Source of the DNA: Ignavibacteria bacterium
GTDB taxonomy: Bacteria; Bacteroidota; Ignavibacteria; Kapaibacteriales; Kapaibacteriaceae
Assembly (NCBI GenBank): GCA_016873895.1
Contig: VGVV01000008.1
Location: forward strand, 1 to 64,000
DNA: 64,000 bases
Direction: 5' to 3'
Made by a program: the position numbers and the translations under genes. Numbering within the stretch: the first letter of the stretch is position 1; every line of letters begins with the position of its first letter. Below, in pieces: positions 52,123 through 60,798 of this stretch. The notes beneath the pieces are model-generated. The model saw only the letters and a list, made by a program, of their open reading frames with translations, ran no database searches and was not told the DNA's origin.

Positions 52123-54943
52123 ACGCCTTGAGGTCGTAGCTAAACGTTACCATGGCAAAACGACGTAATGCGTTTGTACGTGTATCGTCAATCGAGACAT
52201 CATTAACCGAGCGATTGATCGCATCGTTCTGGTTAAGAATGTCATTAACTGTCAGCCGAAGTTCAGCAGCGCGATTTTCGAGAAACCTGTAGCCAATTCC
52301 AGCATTCCACACTGTAAAGCTGCGGTTAAACTCTGTACCCAGTCCTGAGTATAGGGTCTGATTCACATCCGTACTGCATGCAATAGCGCCAACATTCCAG
52401 ATAACACGCGCTGTTGCGATATGTGAGAAGTAGTTGTCGTCAGCAGTAATCTGCGTCGTGTTCTTTACCCAGGTATACATCCCATTGTAGGAAATTGACA
52501 CGTCGAGATCTTCTGATGCTGCACTGCTGAGAAAGAAACCGAGGTTACCTGTAGTAGAATTCGCAAAGTTCTCTTGCTGGTTGATACGGCCTGGTGTTCG
52601 TGTGTAGAAGAGGCCTGAGTTAAGATTAAGGTTCCAACCCATAACGGGGAACCCGTATGTAAAGAAGCTTCGCAGGTTCCAGTTGCCCTCAAGGTTAACC
52701 GGACGCGACACTTGAGTGCCAGGACCAACGACGATGCCAGCAAACTGCTGCTGCCGAGTAGTATCGCCACGTTGAATAATGTCTACCGCGTTGCCGATGT
52801 AGTTCTGTGTGTAGCTCACATTCACGAAGCCGAACATAGTCTTACCCTGCATCCATTGAGCATCGACAAAGCGCGCATTAACAGAGTGGGTGTACTCCTG
52901 TGCAAGGTTTGGATTGCCAATTCGCAACTGAAGTGGATTAGAGTTGTCCACCACATCCTGCAGCTGTGAAATCGAAGGTGCATTTGTGCTCGTGCGGTAG
53001 AACAGACGAATGTTACTTGCTGCAGAGAACTTTTGCTGCCACATGAATGATGGCAGAAAGTCTTGGAATGTGCGCTCAACTCGCAACGATAGCGGAAACG
53101 TCTGCTCGCCGGAAAGAAGTGCGTACTGATAACTACCACCAAACGTGATAATTGTGTTATCGCCACGCATACGATAGAGCGCTCCAGCTCGTTGTGTGCT
53201 GTATCCGTTAACGAAGTTGTTGCTCAGTAGACTGTCTACAAGTGCATAGGTGTTTGTTACCGTGTCGAGGCTGCGCGTTGTTTTACGCGAATCATTCTCG
53301 CTGAAGGAGGGCTCGTAAGAGAATTGGATCATATCTCTTTGCCCAACTGGCTCGGTATAGGCTACCTGTCCGCCGATTGTTCTGCTTGTTGAACCACCAT
53401 CAGAATTCTGGTTGAACAGAAAAGTTGAATCAAGTGGCAGAGAGAATTGATTGGTAGATGCAAGCGAACCATCATTCCATCGGTTGGATCCATCAACGTT
53501 GAGAGTTACGGCAATTGTACGCCCGTTCGTTGAAAGCAGTCTCCGATATGTGGTAGATACCGAAGCATTATAGCCACCATTATTACCATCCGTGCGCGTG
53601 TTTGTAGTATTCAGCGGTCGCGTATTCAGCGCTGTTGAACCGTCTACATCGCTTGTACTGCGGGCCCCCTGAAACGTTACACGCGGCGAAACAACCAGCA
53701 GATTAACGCTATCGAGAACAGATTCAACACGCATGTTAAACCGATGGTTATTCGAGTTTGTGTTGGCTGTATCTCGCTGCAGATACACCTGCCCAGCATT
53801 CTGAGCCGCCATGTACTGCCGATTGAGATCCGTAGTACGGTCATTATTCGCGTTGTTGAAGAGATAGCTCGACGATACATTTGTTCGGTCGCCCCATTGG
53901 TCGCTGTAGTTGGCTCCTATTGCACTGGTGGCAGCAATTCCGCCTTGCTGACCTACAAAGAAATTTGAGAAGCCACCCATCGGTCCGCCGCCACCACCCA
54001 TGCGCATCATCATTTGAGAGCCACCGCCGCTCATATAGCGAGACATCATACGCCCCATTCCTCCAGACATTCCTCCACCACCCATGGTGCCGAGAATATC
54101 TTGGAAGGAAAAGTTCTGCTGATTGATGTTGTTGGCCATGCCAATCAGTGAAACTCTCTGCGGACCTGAAAAATTGTTGATCGTGCCACCACCTTGGTAA
54201 CGCTCTTGATCACCGTAGCCGGCGTATATGCGCCCGAATGAACCATTGCGTTTGTCTTTGCGTGTAACAACATTCATCTGCTTCGACGTGTTGCCATCAT
54301 CAAAGCCAGAGAACATCGACAGGTCGCTGCCACGATCGAATACCTGCACTCGATCAACCATATCGGCTGGTAGATTCCGTAGTGTGGCCTGGGCATCATC
54401 AGCGAAAAACTCGCGTCCATCAACCGTTACTCTACGAACCTCTTCACCCTGAGCGCGTACTGTACCGTTTTCAACCGTGATGCCGGGCATTTTCTTTACG
54501 AGGTCTTCTGCAGTAGCATTTGGGTTCGTCTTAAAGGCTTGTGCGTTATAGTCCATGGTGTCACCCTTGACTTCCATGCGTATAGCAGTAGCTTCAACGT
54601 TTAGCTCAGCCCCGCGTACAGTGTCCTGCTGCAGTCGAAACACACCAAGGTCCCCCTTGCCATCTCGCACGAATACAGTCGACTCTAGCTTCCTGAAGCC
54701 CACAGCAGAAATATTTAGCTTATACGCACCAAGTGGCATGTCCTTGATGGAAAACCCACCATCGCGTTCGGTATATGATCTACGTATAAAAGTGGTGTCT
54801 TTTACAGATACGAAGCGAACGGTCGCGCCCGGTAGGGGGCTCGCATCGCCTGACTGCAGAGCCCTACCCTTGACGTTGACGGTCTGGGCAATAGCACAAG
54901 TAGTAAAAAATGGTAGGAGTAGGGTAATAACAAAAATTCTCAT
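52109..54943 (-). CDS. TonB-dependent receptor-like outer-membrane protein
   Basis: 944 residues: signal peptide ending AIAQ, a CarboxypepD_reg-like domain (TVNVKGRALQSGDASPLPGA, to about 105), a plug-like region (AEDLVKKMPGITVENGTVR ... VRRVTVDGREFFADD) and a large C-terminal barrel of the OMP_b-brl_3 type. A Met/Gly-rich insert (DILGTMGGGGMSGGMGRM, about 285-330) is unusual and would sit in an exposed loop or periplasmic face. The family takes up iron complexes, sugars or peptides; substrate unknown. Confidence 0.85.
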   Translation of the reverse strand: MRIFVITLLLPFFTTCAIAQTVNVKGRALQSGDASPLPGATVRFVSVKDTTFIRRSYTERDGGFSIKDMPLGAYKLNISAVGFRKLESTVFVRDGKGDLGVFRLQQDTVRGAELNVEATAIRMEVKGDTMDYNAQAFKTNPNATAEDLVKKMPGITVENGTVRAQGEEVRRVTVDGREFFADDAQATLRNLPADMVDRVQVFDRGSDLSMFSGFDDGNTSKQMNVVTRKDKRNGSFGRIYAGYGDQERYQGGGTINNFSGPQRVSLIGMANNINQQNFSFQDILGTMGGGGMSGGMGRMMSRYMSGGGSQMMMRMGGGGGPMGGFSNFFVGQQGGIAATSAIGANYSDQWGDRTNVSSSYLFNNANNDRTTDLNRQYMAAQNAGQVYLQRDTANTNSNNHRFNMRVESVLDSVNLLVVSPRVTFQGARSTSDVDGSTALNTRPLNTTNTRTDGNNGGYNASVSTTYRRLLSTNGRTIAVTLNVDGSNRWNDGSLASTNQFSLPLDSTFLFNQNSDGGSTSRTIGGQVAYTEPVGQRDMIQFSYEPSFSENDSRKTTRSLDTVTNTYALVDSLLSNNFVNGYSTQRAGALYRMRGDNTIITFGGSYQYALLSGEQTFPLSLRVERTFQDFLPSFMWQQKFSAASNIRLFYRTSTNAPSISQLQDVVDNSNPLQLRIGNPNLAQEYTHSVNARFVDAQWMQGKTMFGFVNVSYTQNYIGNAVDIIQRGDTTRQQQFAGIVVGPGTQVSRPVNLEGNWNLRSFFTYGFPVMGWNLNLNSGLFYTRTPGRINQQENFANSTTGNLGFFLSSAASEDLDVSISYNGMYTWVKNTTQITADDNYFSHIATARVIWNVGAIACSTDVNQTLYSGLGTEFNRSFTVWNAGIGYRFLENRAAELRLTVNDILNQNDAINRSVNDVSIDDTRTNALRRFAMVTFSYDLKAFTKQ

Positions 54944-55000
54944 TGATCGTCTAACGAACTAAATGCGTAAATAGTTCGTTGGTGCAGTGGGTAAGAAATG

Positions 55001-55008
55001 CAAAGATA
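55001..55008 (-). promoter_or_regulatory. TATCTTTG -7 box of the TonB-receptor gene
   Basis: A perfect TAnnTTTG on the minus strand, 57 bases before the ATG at 54943. No clear -33 TTG at the expected distance. Confidence 0.45.
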
Positions 55009-55078
55009 CTGCAGTGATTTTGCATAACGCGTATCGTAACTATGTAGAGTATCGAATCAATTCCATAGGTTTGTATCC

Positions 55079-55528
55079 ATGTCAAAAAAATCCATAACAA
55101 TTGCGCCGCTCGTGAGCGGAACAGGTATACACATGTACCTAGCAGCAGCACGTTGGCGTGCTGCGGTCGATGACGCATATCGTCAGGCCGATGTTTCACC
55201 TCTTCAGTTCAACGTCTTGATTGCCATACAGGCTCTGCAGAAGCATGACGGCTCTGCCAAGCAAGTGCACATTGCTCGCTATGCAGGCGTTGACGTGATG
55301 ACGCTTTCGAAGAATGTCCGGGCTCTTGAAGATGCTGGTCTTGTTCGCAGGCTTGAAGATCCACATGATTCACGCGCTCGCATCGTGGAACTCACACGCG
55401 AGGGTACGAATCGTGTCAAGCAGCTTGAAAAGGCGCTTGGCAAGCTGGATAAGCAGATCTTTGCGGTCTCAAAGGGCATCGCATCATTCGAAAAGGTCCT
55501 TTCGGGCGTTTTTGATCAGACAAACTAG
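55079..55528 (+). CDS. MarR family transcriptional regulator
   Basis: 149 residues with the MarR winged helix: SPLQFNVLIAIQALQ, KQVHIARYAGVDVMTLSKNV (recognition region) and the wing RRLEDPHDSRARIVELTREG with the family's D..R.....LT pattern. MarR dimers sense small ligands and usually repress a neighbouring operon; the divergent TonB-receptor gene and downstream NAD synthetase gene are candidates. A TAGGTTTG box lies only five bases before the ATG, suggesting a nearly leaderless message. Confidence 0.9.
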   Translation: MSKKSITIAPLVSGTGIHMYLAAARWRAAVDDAYRQADVSPLQFNVLIAIQALQKHDGSAKQVHIARYAGVDVMTLSKNVRALEDAGLVRRLEDPHDSRARIVELTREGTNRVKQLEKALGKLDKQIFAVSKGIASFEKVLSGVFDQTN

Positions 55529-55533
55529 ACAAC

Positions 55534-57498
55534 ATGAATTCTGCGTTGATCGCTTCCCTCGGCTATGTGCGCATCGCTTCTTGCGCACCTCGTGTTGCCG
55601 TAGCAGACGTATCTGCTAATGTGGAGGAGATCAAACGAGTAGCCACGGAGGTTCACAAGCAGGGGGCAGACATTGCGTTGTTCCCGGAGCTATGTCTTTG
55701 CGGCTACACTTGTGGCGATGTTCTTCGCCAGCCCACGCTGTTGAACGCAGTCCATAGTGGACTCGAGCTGCTGCGCGCGCACAGCGTTAATCAACACCTA
55801 CTCATTGTTGTGAGCGCCCCACTCGAATGGGGCGGAAAACTCTATAACGTTGCTATTGCCATCAACGACGGTCAGTTCTTGGCTGCCGTGCCGAAGACGT
55901 TTCTTCCGAATTCACGAGAATACTACGATCAGCGATGGTTTTCAAGTGGCGCTGGTATCCGCAATCAATGTTTGAAGATTGCAGGTCAGGAAGTTCCGTT
56001 CGGTATAGATCTGCTTGTTTGCGACACAGCTCGTGCAAGTGTGGTTCTCGGAATGGAGGTCTGTGAAGATCTCTGGTCTGTGGAGCCCCCTTCAGGTTTG
56101 ATGGCTAAGAGCGGTGCTACGGTGGTGCTGAACTGCTCTGCAAGTAATGAGATAGTCGGGAAATCTGAGTATCGGCGAGCACTGGTTTCCATGCAATCTG
56201 CTCGAACGTATACTGTCTATGCATATTCCTCTGCCGGACCAACAGAAAGCACCACGGATGTGGTATTCGGTGGACACTGCATGCTGGCAGAGTGTGGAGA
56301 GATTATCGCGCAATCGGACCGGTTTGCGCTAGATGGTTCATACGTCATAGCCGACGTTGATATTGATCGCTGCACGCGAGAGAGACTGCAATCAACGTCG
56401 TTTGCCCAAGAGCAACAGGACCTCTCGTTTCGTCGCATCTACACGCATGTGCCATCGTCTGTTAAGGCTACGATTCAGCGTAGAATAGACACAATGCCGT
56501 TTGTTCCGCAGTACGATGCAGACCGTGCGTTGCGCTGTCAAGAAATCCTTACGATACAAGCTACGGGGCTTGCAGTACGCTTTAAGAGATCCGGTGCGAG
56601 TCGTTTGGTGTTGGGATTATCTGGTGGACTCGACTCGACACTTGCTGCTCTGGTTTGCATGAAGGCATGCGACATTCTCGGACTACCACACGAGACCGTG
56701 TTGGCTGTCTCGATGCCGGGAATGGGTACTACGGAACGTACGCGAAGTAATGCCGATGCACTTGCGACGGCATTAGGCATGGCATTCAAGACAGTTCCGA
56801 TCGAAACTTCTGTACTTCAGCATTTTGCAGACATCGGACATGACCCACATGACACGAGTGTTGTGTACGAGAACGCACAAGCTCGAGAGCGTACACAGAT
56901 CCTCATGGACCTTGCCAATATGCACCGAGGTATCGTTGTTGGAACTGGAGACTTGTCCGAGATTGCGCTAGGGTGGAGTACCTACAATGCAGATCACATG
57001 TCCATGTATAACCCGAATGCAGGGGTTCCTAAGACCTTGGTACAGCATCTCATTGCATGGTATGCGGAATCCTCATCTGAACAGGTTGCCGTTGTTTTAC
57101 GCGACATCTTAGATACACCCATATCGCCGGAATTGTTGCCAAAGTCGGCTGATGGTGCAATTGAACACAAGACCGAAGACATCCTAGGGCCATACGAGGT
57201 ACACGACTTCTTTTTGTACCGATTTGTACGATTACAGGAATCTGTCCGCACTATCGCCATCGTTGCTTCTGTAGCCTTTGCGCCCCGATATTCGCCGGCG
57301 CAGATCACTGCATGGCTACGAGTTTTTCTGACAAGGTTTATTGTCAACCAGTTTAAGCGTTCATCCATGCCTGACGGGGTCAAGGTTGGCTCTGTGGCAT
57401 TGTCGCCCCGTGCCGACTGGAGGATGCCTAGCGATATGAGTACATCTCTATGGCTGGCGGAACTTGACTCGATAGCAGCAGAGATAGTTGAGATTTAA
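55534..57498 (+). CDS. nadE: Glutamine-dependent NAD(+) synthetase
   Basis: 654 residues with two domains. The N-terminal nitrilase-type glutaminase (to about 290) shows the Glu of LFPELCLCGYTCGD, the Lys of VPKTFLPNSREY and the Cys of GMEVCEDLW. The C-terminal ATP-pyrophosphatase carries SGGLDSTLAALV (about 364-375) and the NAD-synthetase segments GTGDLSEIALGWSTYN and DHMSMYNPNAGVPKTLV. It converts deamido-NAD, ATP and glutamine to NAD. It starts five bases after the MarR stop and is probably co-transcribed. Confidence 0.95.
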   Translation: MNSALIASLGYVRIASCAPRVAVADVSANVEEIKRVATEVHKQGADIALFPELCLCGYTCGDVLRQPTLLNAVHSGLELLRAHSVNQHLLIVVSAPLEWGGKLYNVAIAINDGQFLAAVPKTFLPNSREYYDQRWFSSGAGIRNQCLKIAGQEVPFGIDLLVCDTARASVVLGMEVCEDLWSVEPPSGLMAKSGATVVLNCSASNEIVGKSEYRRALVSMQSARTYTVYAYSSAGPTESTTDVVFGGHCMLAECGEIIAQSDRFALDGSYVIADVDIDRCTRERLQSTSFAQEQQDLSFRRIYTHVPSSVKATIQRRIDTMPFVPQYDADRALRCQEILTIQATGLAVRFKRSGASRLVLGLSGGLDSTLAALVCMKACDILGLPHETVLAVSMPGMGTTERTRSNADALATALGMAFKTVPIETSVLQHFADIGHDPHDTSVVYENAQARERTQILMDLANMHRGIVVGTGDLSEIALGWSTYNADHMSMYNPNAGVPKTLVQHLIAWYAESSSEQVAVVLRDILDTPISPELLPKSADGAIEHKTEDILGPYEVHDFFLYRFVRLQESVRTIAIVASVAFAPRYSPAQITAWLRVFLTRFIVNQFKRSSMPDGVKVGSVALSPRADWRMPSDMSTSLWLAELDSIAAEIVEI

Positions 57499-57552
57499 AC
57501 TATATTTCTATCTGTTGGTAACTTTTTGTACCACCTGGTGGTTGTTACGAGA

Positions 57553-58224
57553 ATGCGATCCCCGATAACCGTTCTTATAGCTGATGATCACGAAGTCTCG
57601 CGCATTGGGATTCGGTACATGCTATCGAAGGACCCAGACATTGAGATCGTTGGCGAGGCTACTGATGGTGGGCAGGCCATTTTGCTAACGCAAGAGTGTC
57701 AGCCTCAGGTTGTACTTATGGACGTACGCATGCCGCTCATGAGTGGTATAGATGCCTTGAAGCGGATAAAGCGCGAAAACCAATCCACATCCGTTATTAT
57801 GCTCTCGGCAGCATCTGATACGCCGATCATACGTAGCTCGCTCGAACATGGTGCCGACGGTTATCTCACGAAAGATGTCTCATCGGAAGAGTTAACTCAT
57901 GCTGTGCGCTCGGTGGCCACCGGAGAGCGAATTTTAAGTGCAACTGTTCGCAGAACACTTGATCAGCAGCAGCCAGAAGAGGCACCCTCTATTTCCAGCA
58001 AACTGCACTCGACGTTAACACGGCGCGAGCACGAGATTGTTTCGCACGTTGCTGCCGGGCTTACCAGCCAGGAAATTGCCGAGCAGCTTGGGATTAGCCG
58101 TCGCACTGTTGAGACGCACCGTGCTCGAATCATGACAAAGCTTGGTGTAAACAATGCAGCCGGTTTGGTTCGTCTTGCATTGCAGCATTCAACACAGTTG
58201 AATGCAGAACATCCCACGAGCTAA
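57553..58224 (+). CDS. NarL/FixJ-type response regulator
   Basis: 223 residues. A receiver domain has the acidic pair DD (11-12), phospho-acceptor D57 in VVLMDVRMP and the Lys in YLTKDVSSEEL. After a linker comes a LuxR-type helix-turn-helix (LTRREHEIVSHVAAGLTSQE ... LGISRRTVETHRARIMTKLG). No histidine kinase is nearby, so the input is unknown. The ATG at 57553 is preferred to the TTG at 57526, because the receiver domain begins right after it and a TAACTTTT box (57519-57526) would then give a short leader. Confidence 0.9.
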   Translation: MRSPITVLIADDHEVSRIGIRYMLSKDPDIEIVGEATDGGQAILLTQECQPQVVLMDVRMPLMSGIDALKRIKRENQSTSVIMLSAASDTPIIRSSLEHGADGYLTKDVSSEELTHAVRSVATGERILSATVRRTLDQQQPEEAPSISSKLHSTLTRREHEIVSHVAAGLTSQEIAEQLGISRRTVETHRARIMTKLGVNNAAGLVRLALQHSTQLNAEHPTS

Positions 58225-58229
58225 CTTTG
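58222..58229 (+). promoter_or_regulatory. TAACTTTG -7 box of the DUF58 gene
   Basis: TAACTTTG overlaps the stop of the response-regulator gene and ends three bases before the ATG at 58233; TTG at 58198-58200 has a 21-base spacer. Transcription would start at or within the start codon. Confidence 0.45.
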
Positions 58230-58232
58230 TAG

Positions 58233-59117
58233 ATGCAGCTTACACCAGAAGTTGTTGCCCAACTAGGCAGCATGGAAATACGAGCACGCCTTGTAGTTGA
58301 GGGTTTTATTACCGGACTCCACAAGAGCCCCTTTCATGGCTTTTCTGCTGAGTTTTCTGAGCATCGTCAATACCGCCGCGGAGACGAACTCAAGCACATC
58401 GACTGGAAGATCTACGGTAGATCTAATCGTTTCTACATCAAGCAGTACGAAGATGAAACGAATCTTCGAGCTATGATCTGTGTTGATATGAGTGCATCGA
58501 TGGCGTATGCTTCGGAGGGGCACATTTCGAAGTATGCATATGCAACGTATCTGGCCTCTGCGTTAACGTATTTGGTCTTGCAGCAGCACGACGCGGCAGG
58601 TCTTGCCCTGTATAACACGGACGTTCAGACGTATCTACCGTCGCGATCCAAGATGTCCTATGTACAAGAACTTATGAAAGCTCTCGAGGCAGCGACACCA
58701 TCATCTACAACGGGCACTGCAGTTGCTCTGCACCACATTGCCGATCAGCTCTCTCGTAGGGGGCTTGTTGTTATCCTGAGTGATTTCTTTGACGATCCAA
58801 CCGAAGTGCTCGGGGCACTGCGTCATTTTCGGCACGATCAGCATGATGTGCTCGTGATGCAGATTCTCGACCCAAGGGAAGTAGATTTCGATTTCGGAAG
58901 TTCAGCTGTGTTTCGCGATATCGAGACCGGGGAAGAATTGCCGACACAGCCACTACAGATACGGGGCTCGTATCGCGCAGCTGTGGAGGAGTTCACGCAG
59001 AACCTGAGGCGCAATTGTCATGATTTGAACATCGATTACATGCGAGTGACTACAGATACGCCTTTTGATGTTGCTTTGCGTGAGTATCTTGTTAAACGTC
59101 AATCTATTCGTGGATAA
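58233..59117 (+). CDS. DUF58 family von Willebrand-like protein
   Basis: 294 residues with the DUF58 block GFSAEFSEHRQYRRGDELKH followed by IDWKIYGRSNRFYIKQYEDE (about 47-75), and a vWA-like MIDAS start CVDMSASMAY (about 88-97), with VVILSDFFDDP later. Family members usually work with a MoxR AAA+ ATPase in envelope or metal-insertion functions; no MoxR gene lies in this window. The TAA overlaps the dapA start (TAATG). A TAACTTTG box ends three bases before the ATG. Confidence 0.85.
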   Translation: MQLTPEVVAQLGSMEIRARLVVEGFITGLHKSPFHGFSAEFSEHRQYRRGDELKHIDWKIYGRSNRFYIKQYEDETNLRAMICVDMSASMAYASEGHISKYAYATYLASALTYLVLQQHDAAGLALYNTDVQTYLPSRSKMSYVQELMKALEAATPSSTTGTAVALHHIADQLSRRGLVVILSDFFDDPTEVLGALRHFRHDQHDVLVMQILDPREVDFDFGSSAVFRDIETGEELPTQPLQIRGSYRAAVEEFTQNLRRNCHDLNIDYMRVTTDTPFDVALREYLVKRQSIRG

Positions 59118-60004
59118 TGAAACCATCTGGACTATACACCGCGCTTGTTACCCCTATGTCGCCGTCAGGGGATTTGGATCTCAAGGCATTTACAGGGCTC
59201 ATTGAGGCGCAAATTTCTGCTGGAGTAGATGGGTTAGTTGTATGTGGCTCCACTGGTGAAGGCGCTACACTCTCATCGGAGGAAAAACAAACGCTTTGGT
59301 CTGTTGCAGTGCAGCATGTCGCTGGCCGAGTTCCGGTTATCGCCGGAACAGGATTGAACGATACCCATGCAACGGTGCTACTTTCACGGTTGGCGAAAAA
59401 TTGCGGGGTCGATGCTTTGCTGCTCGTGTCTCCTTACTACAACAAACCCCCACAAGTCGGAATCATCGCTCATCACCGGGAGATTAGTCAGTCTGTAGAT
59501 ATACCTCAGATTTTATACAACGTTCCGGGCCGAACCTCAAGCAACATGTTGCCGGAGACGCAGCTTGCGATAGCAGAAATGTGTCCCAATGTTGTTGCTA
59601 CAAAAGAAGCTTCGGCTAACCTTGAGCAAATGTCCGAGATCATCCGACATGCCCCTCGGCACTTTTCCGTGCTTGCCGGAGATGACTCGCTTACCCTTCC
59701 CATTATAGCCTGCGGAGGTAGGGGAGTTATCGCTGTTATTTCGCACTACCTTCCGAAGGTGTTTGGCGCACTTGTGCATTCGGCTTTGCGTGGTGATTTT
59801 GAGACTGCTTGCAGGCTTCACATGGCTTGTATGCCATATTACGCCGCAAATTTTTGGGAGTCGAATCCATTGCCAATCAAGTACATCATGCATAAGCTTG
59901 GATATATGGACTTAGCTTACCGGCTGCCACTCGTATCACCAAGTAGCAGTACTCAGTCCCGACTAGATGCAGTGATTGCAACGATAAACGATCAAGTTTC
60001 ATGA
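59117..60004 (+). CDS. dapA: 4-hydroxy-tetrahydrodipicolinate synthase
   Basis: 295 residues, normal for DapA, which condenses pyruvate with aspartate semialdehyde on the lysine/diaminopimelate pathway. Catalytic residues are visible: the GSTGEG loop (44-49), YYNKP with Tyr107-108, YNVPGRT with the catalytic Tyr134, and Schiff-base Lys163 in VVATKEAS. The gene overlaps the neighbours on both sides (TAATG before, ATGA after), placing it in a DUF58-dapA-folP operon. Confidence 0.95.
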   Translation: MKPSGLYTALVTPMSPSGDLDLKAFTGLIEAQISAGVDGLVVCGSTGEGATLSSEEKQTLWSVAVQHVAGRVPVIAGTGLNDTHATVLLSRLAKNCGVDALLLVSPYYNKPPQVGIIAHHREISQSVDIPQILYNVPGRTSSNMLPETQLAIAEMCPNVVATKEASANLEQMSEIIRHAPRHFSVLAGDDSLTLPIIACGGRGVIAVISHYLPKVFGALVHSALRGDFETACRLHMACMPYYAANFWESNPLPIKYIMHKLGYMDLAYRLPLVSPSSSTQSRLDAVIATINDQVS

Positions 60005-60798
60005 CGAGGACGTTCCCACGGATCATGGGTATCGTTAATGTTACACCTGATTCGTTCTCCGATGGTGGGCAATTCGCATCGTCTCAACAGGCTGTCGAGC
60101 ATGCATTGAAGCTTGTCGCATCTGGAGCAGACATTCTCGATGTTGGTGGCGAAAGCACTAGGCCGGGTTCGGACGGCGTGTCTGCTCAAGAGGAGCGCAA
60201 TCGAGTTATTCCTGTTATCACAGGCATTCGAGAAGTTAACCCTCTGATTCCTATTTCGATCGATACAACAAAATCAGACGTAGCGCTTGCTGCAATTGAT
60301 GCAGGTGCAACGATGGTAAATGATGTTAGTGGCGGTAGAGCAGATGATAACATGCTGAGCATCGTCGCAAAGTCGAGAGTAGACTATGTGCTCATGCACA
60401 TGAAGGGTACGCCGCAGTCTATGCAGGATGACCCTGCCTACATCAACGTGGTCGATGAGGTGGCGCAATTCTTGCGCATGCAAGTTAACAGGGCTCGTGA
60501 CCGCGGAGTTGAGAACATTACGGTAGATCCGGGTATTGGTTTTGGCAAGACGGCTGACCACAACATCGAGTTATTGCGGAACCTCGAAGCATTTACCGGT
60601 ATCGGAGATGGACTGCTCGTTGGAGTTTCACGAAAGCGATTTCTTGGAAGCGTTACGGGCGTTACAGATCCAGCCGAAAGAGATGTTGCTACAGTATTAA
60701 CTCATGCCTTGTTGCTGCACCAGAGCGTGGGCATTATACGCGTACACAACGTTTCATTTCACGCGCAACTACGCTCATTAGCTTCAGCATTAGGCTAA
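60001..60798 (+). CDS. folP: Dihydropteroate synthase
   Basis: 265 residues with all DHPS landmarks: MGIVNVTPDSFSDGG (9-23), DVGGESTRPG, SIDTTKSDVA, NDVSGG, MHMKGTPQSMQ, DPGIGFGKTADHN and GVSRKRFLG, then RVHNV at the end. It joins p-aminobenzoate to the pterin pyrophosphate in folate synthesis and is the sulfonamide target. Starts within the dapA stop (ATGA). The 3' end overlaps the convergent sigma54-activator gene by nine bases. Confidence 0.96.
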   Translation: MTRTFPRIMGIVNVTPDSFSDGGQFASSQQAVEHALKLVASGADILDVGGESTRPGSDGVSAQEERNRVIPVITGIREVNPLIPISIDTTKSDVALAAIDAGATMVNDVSGGRADDNMLSIVAKSRVDYVLMHMKGTPQSMQDDPAYINVVDEVAQFLRMQVNRARDRGVENITVDPGIGFGKTADHNIELLRNLEAFTGIGDGLLVGVSRKRFLGSVTGVTDPAERDVATVLTHALLLHQSVGIIRVHNVSFHAQLRSLASALG

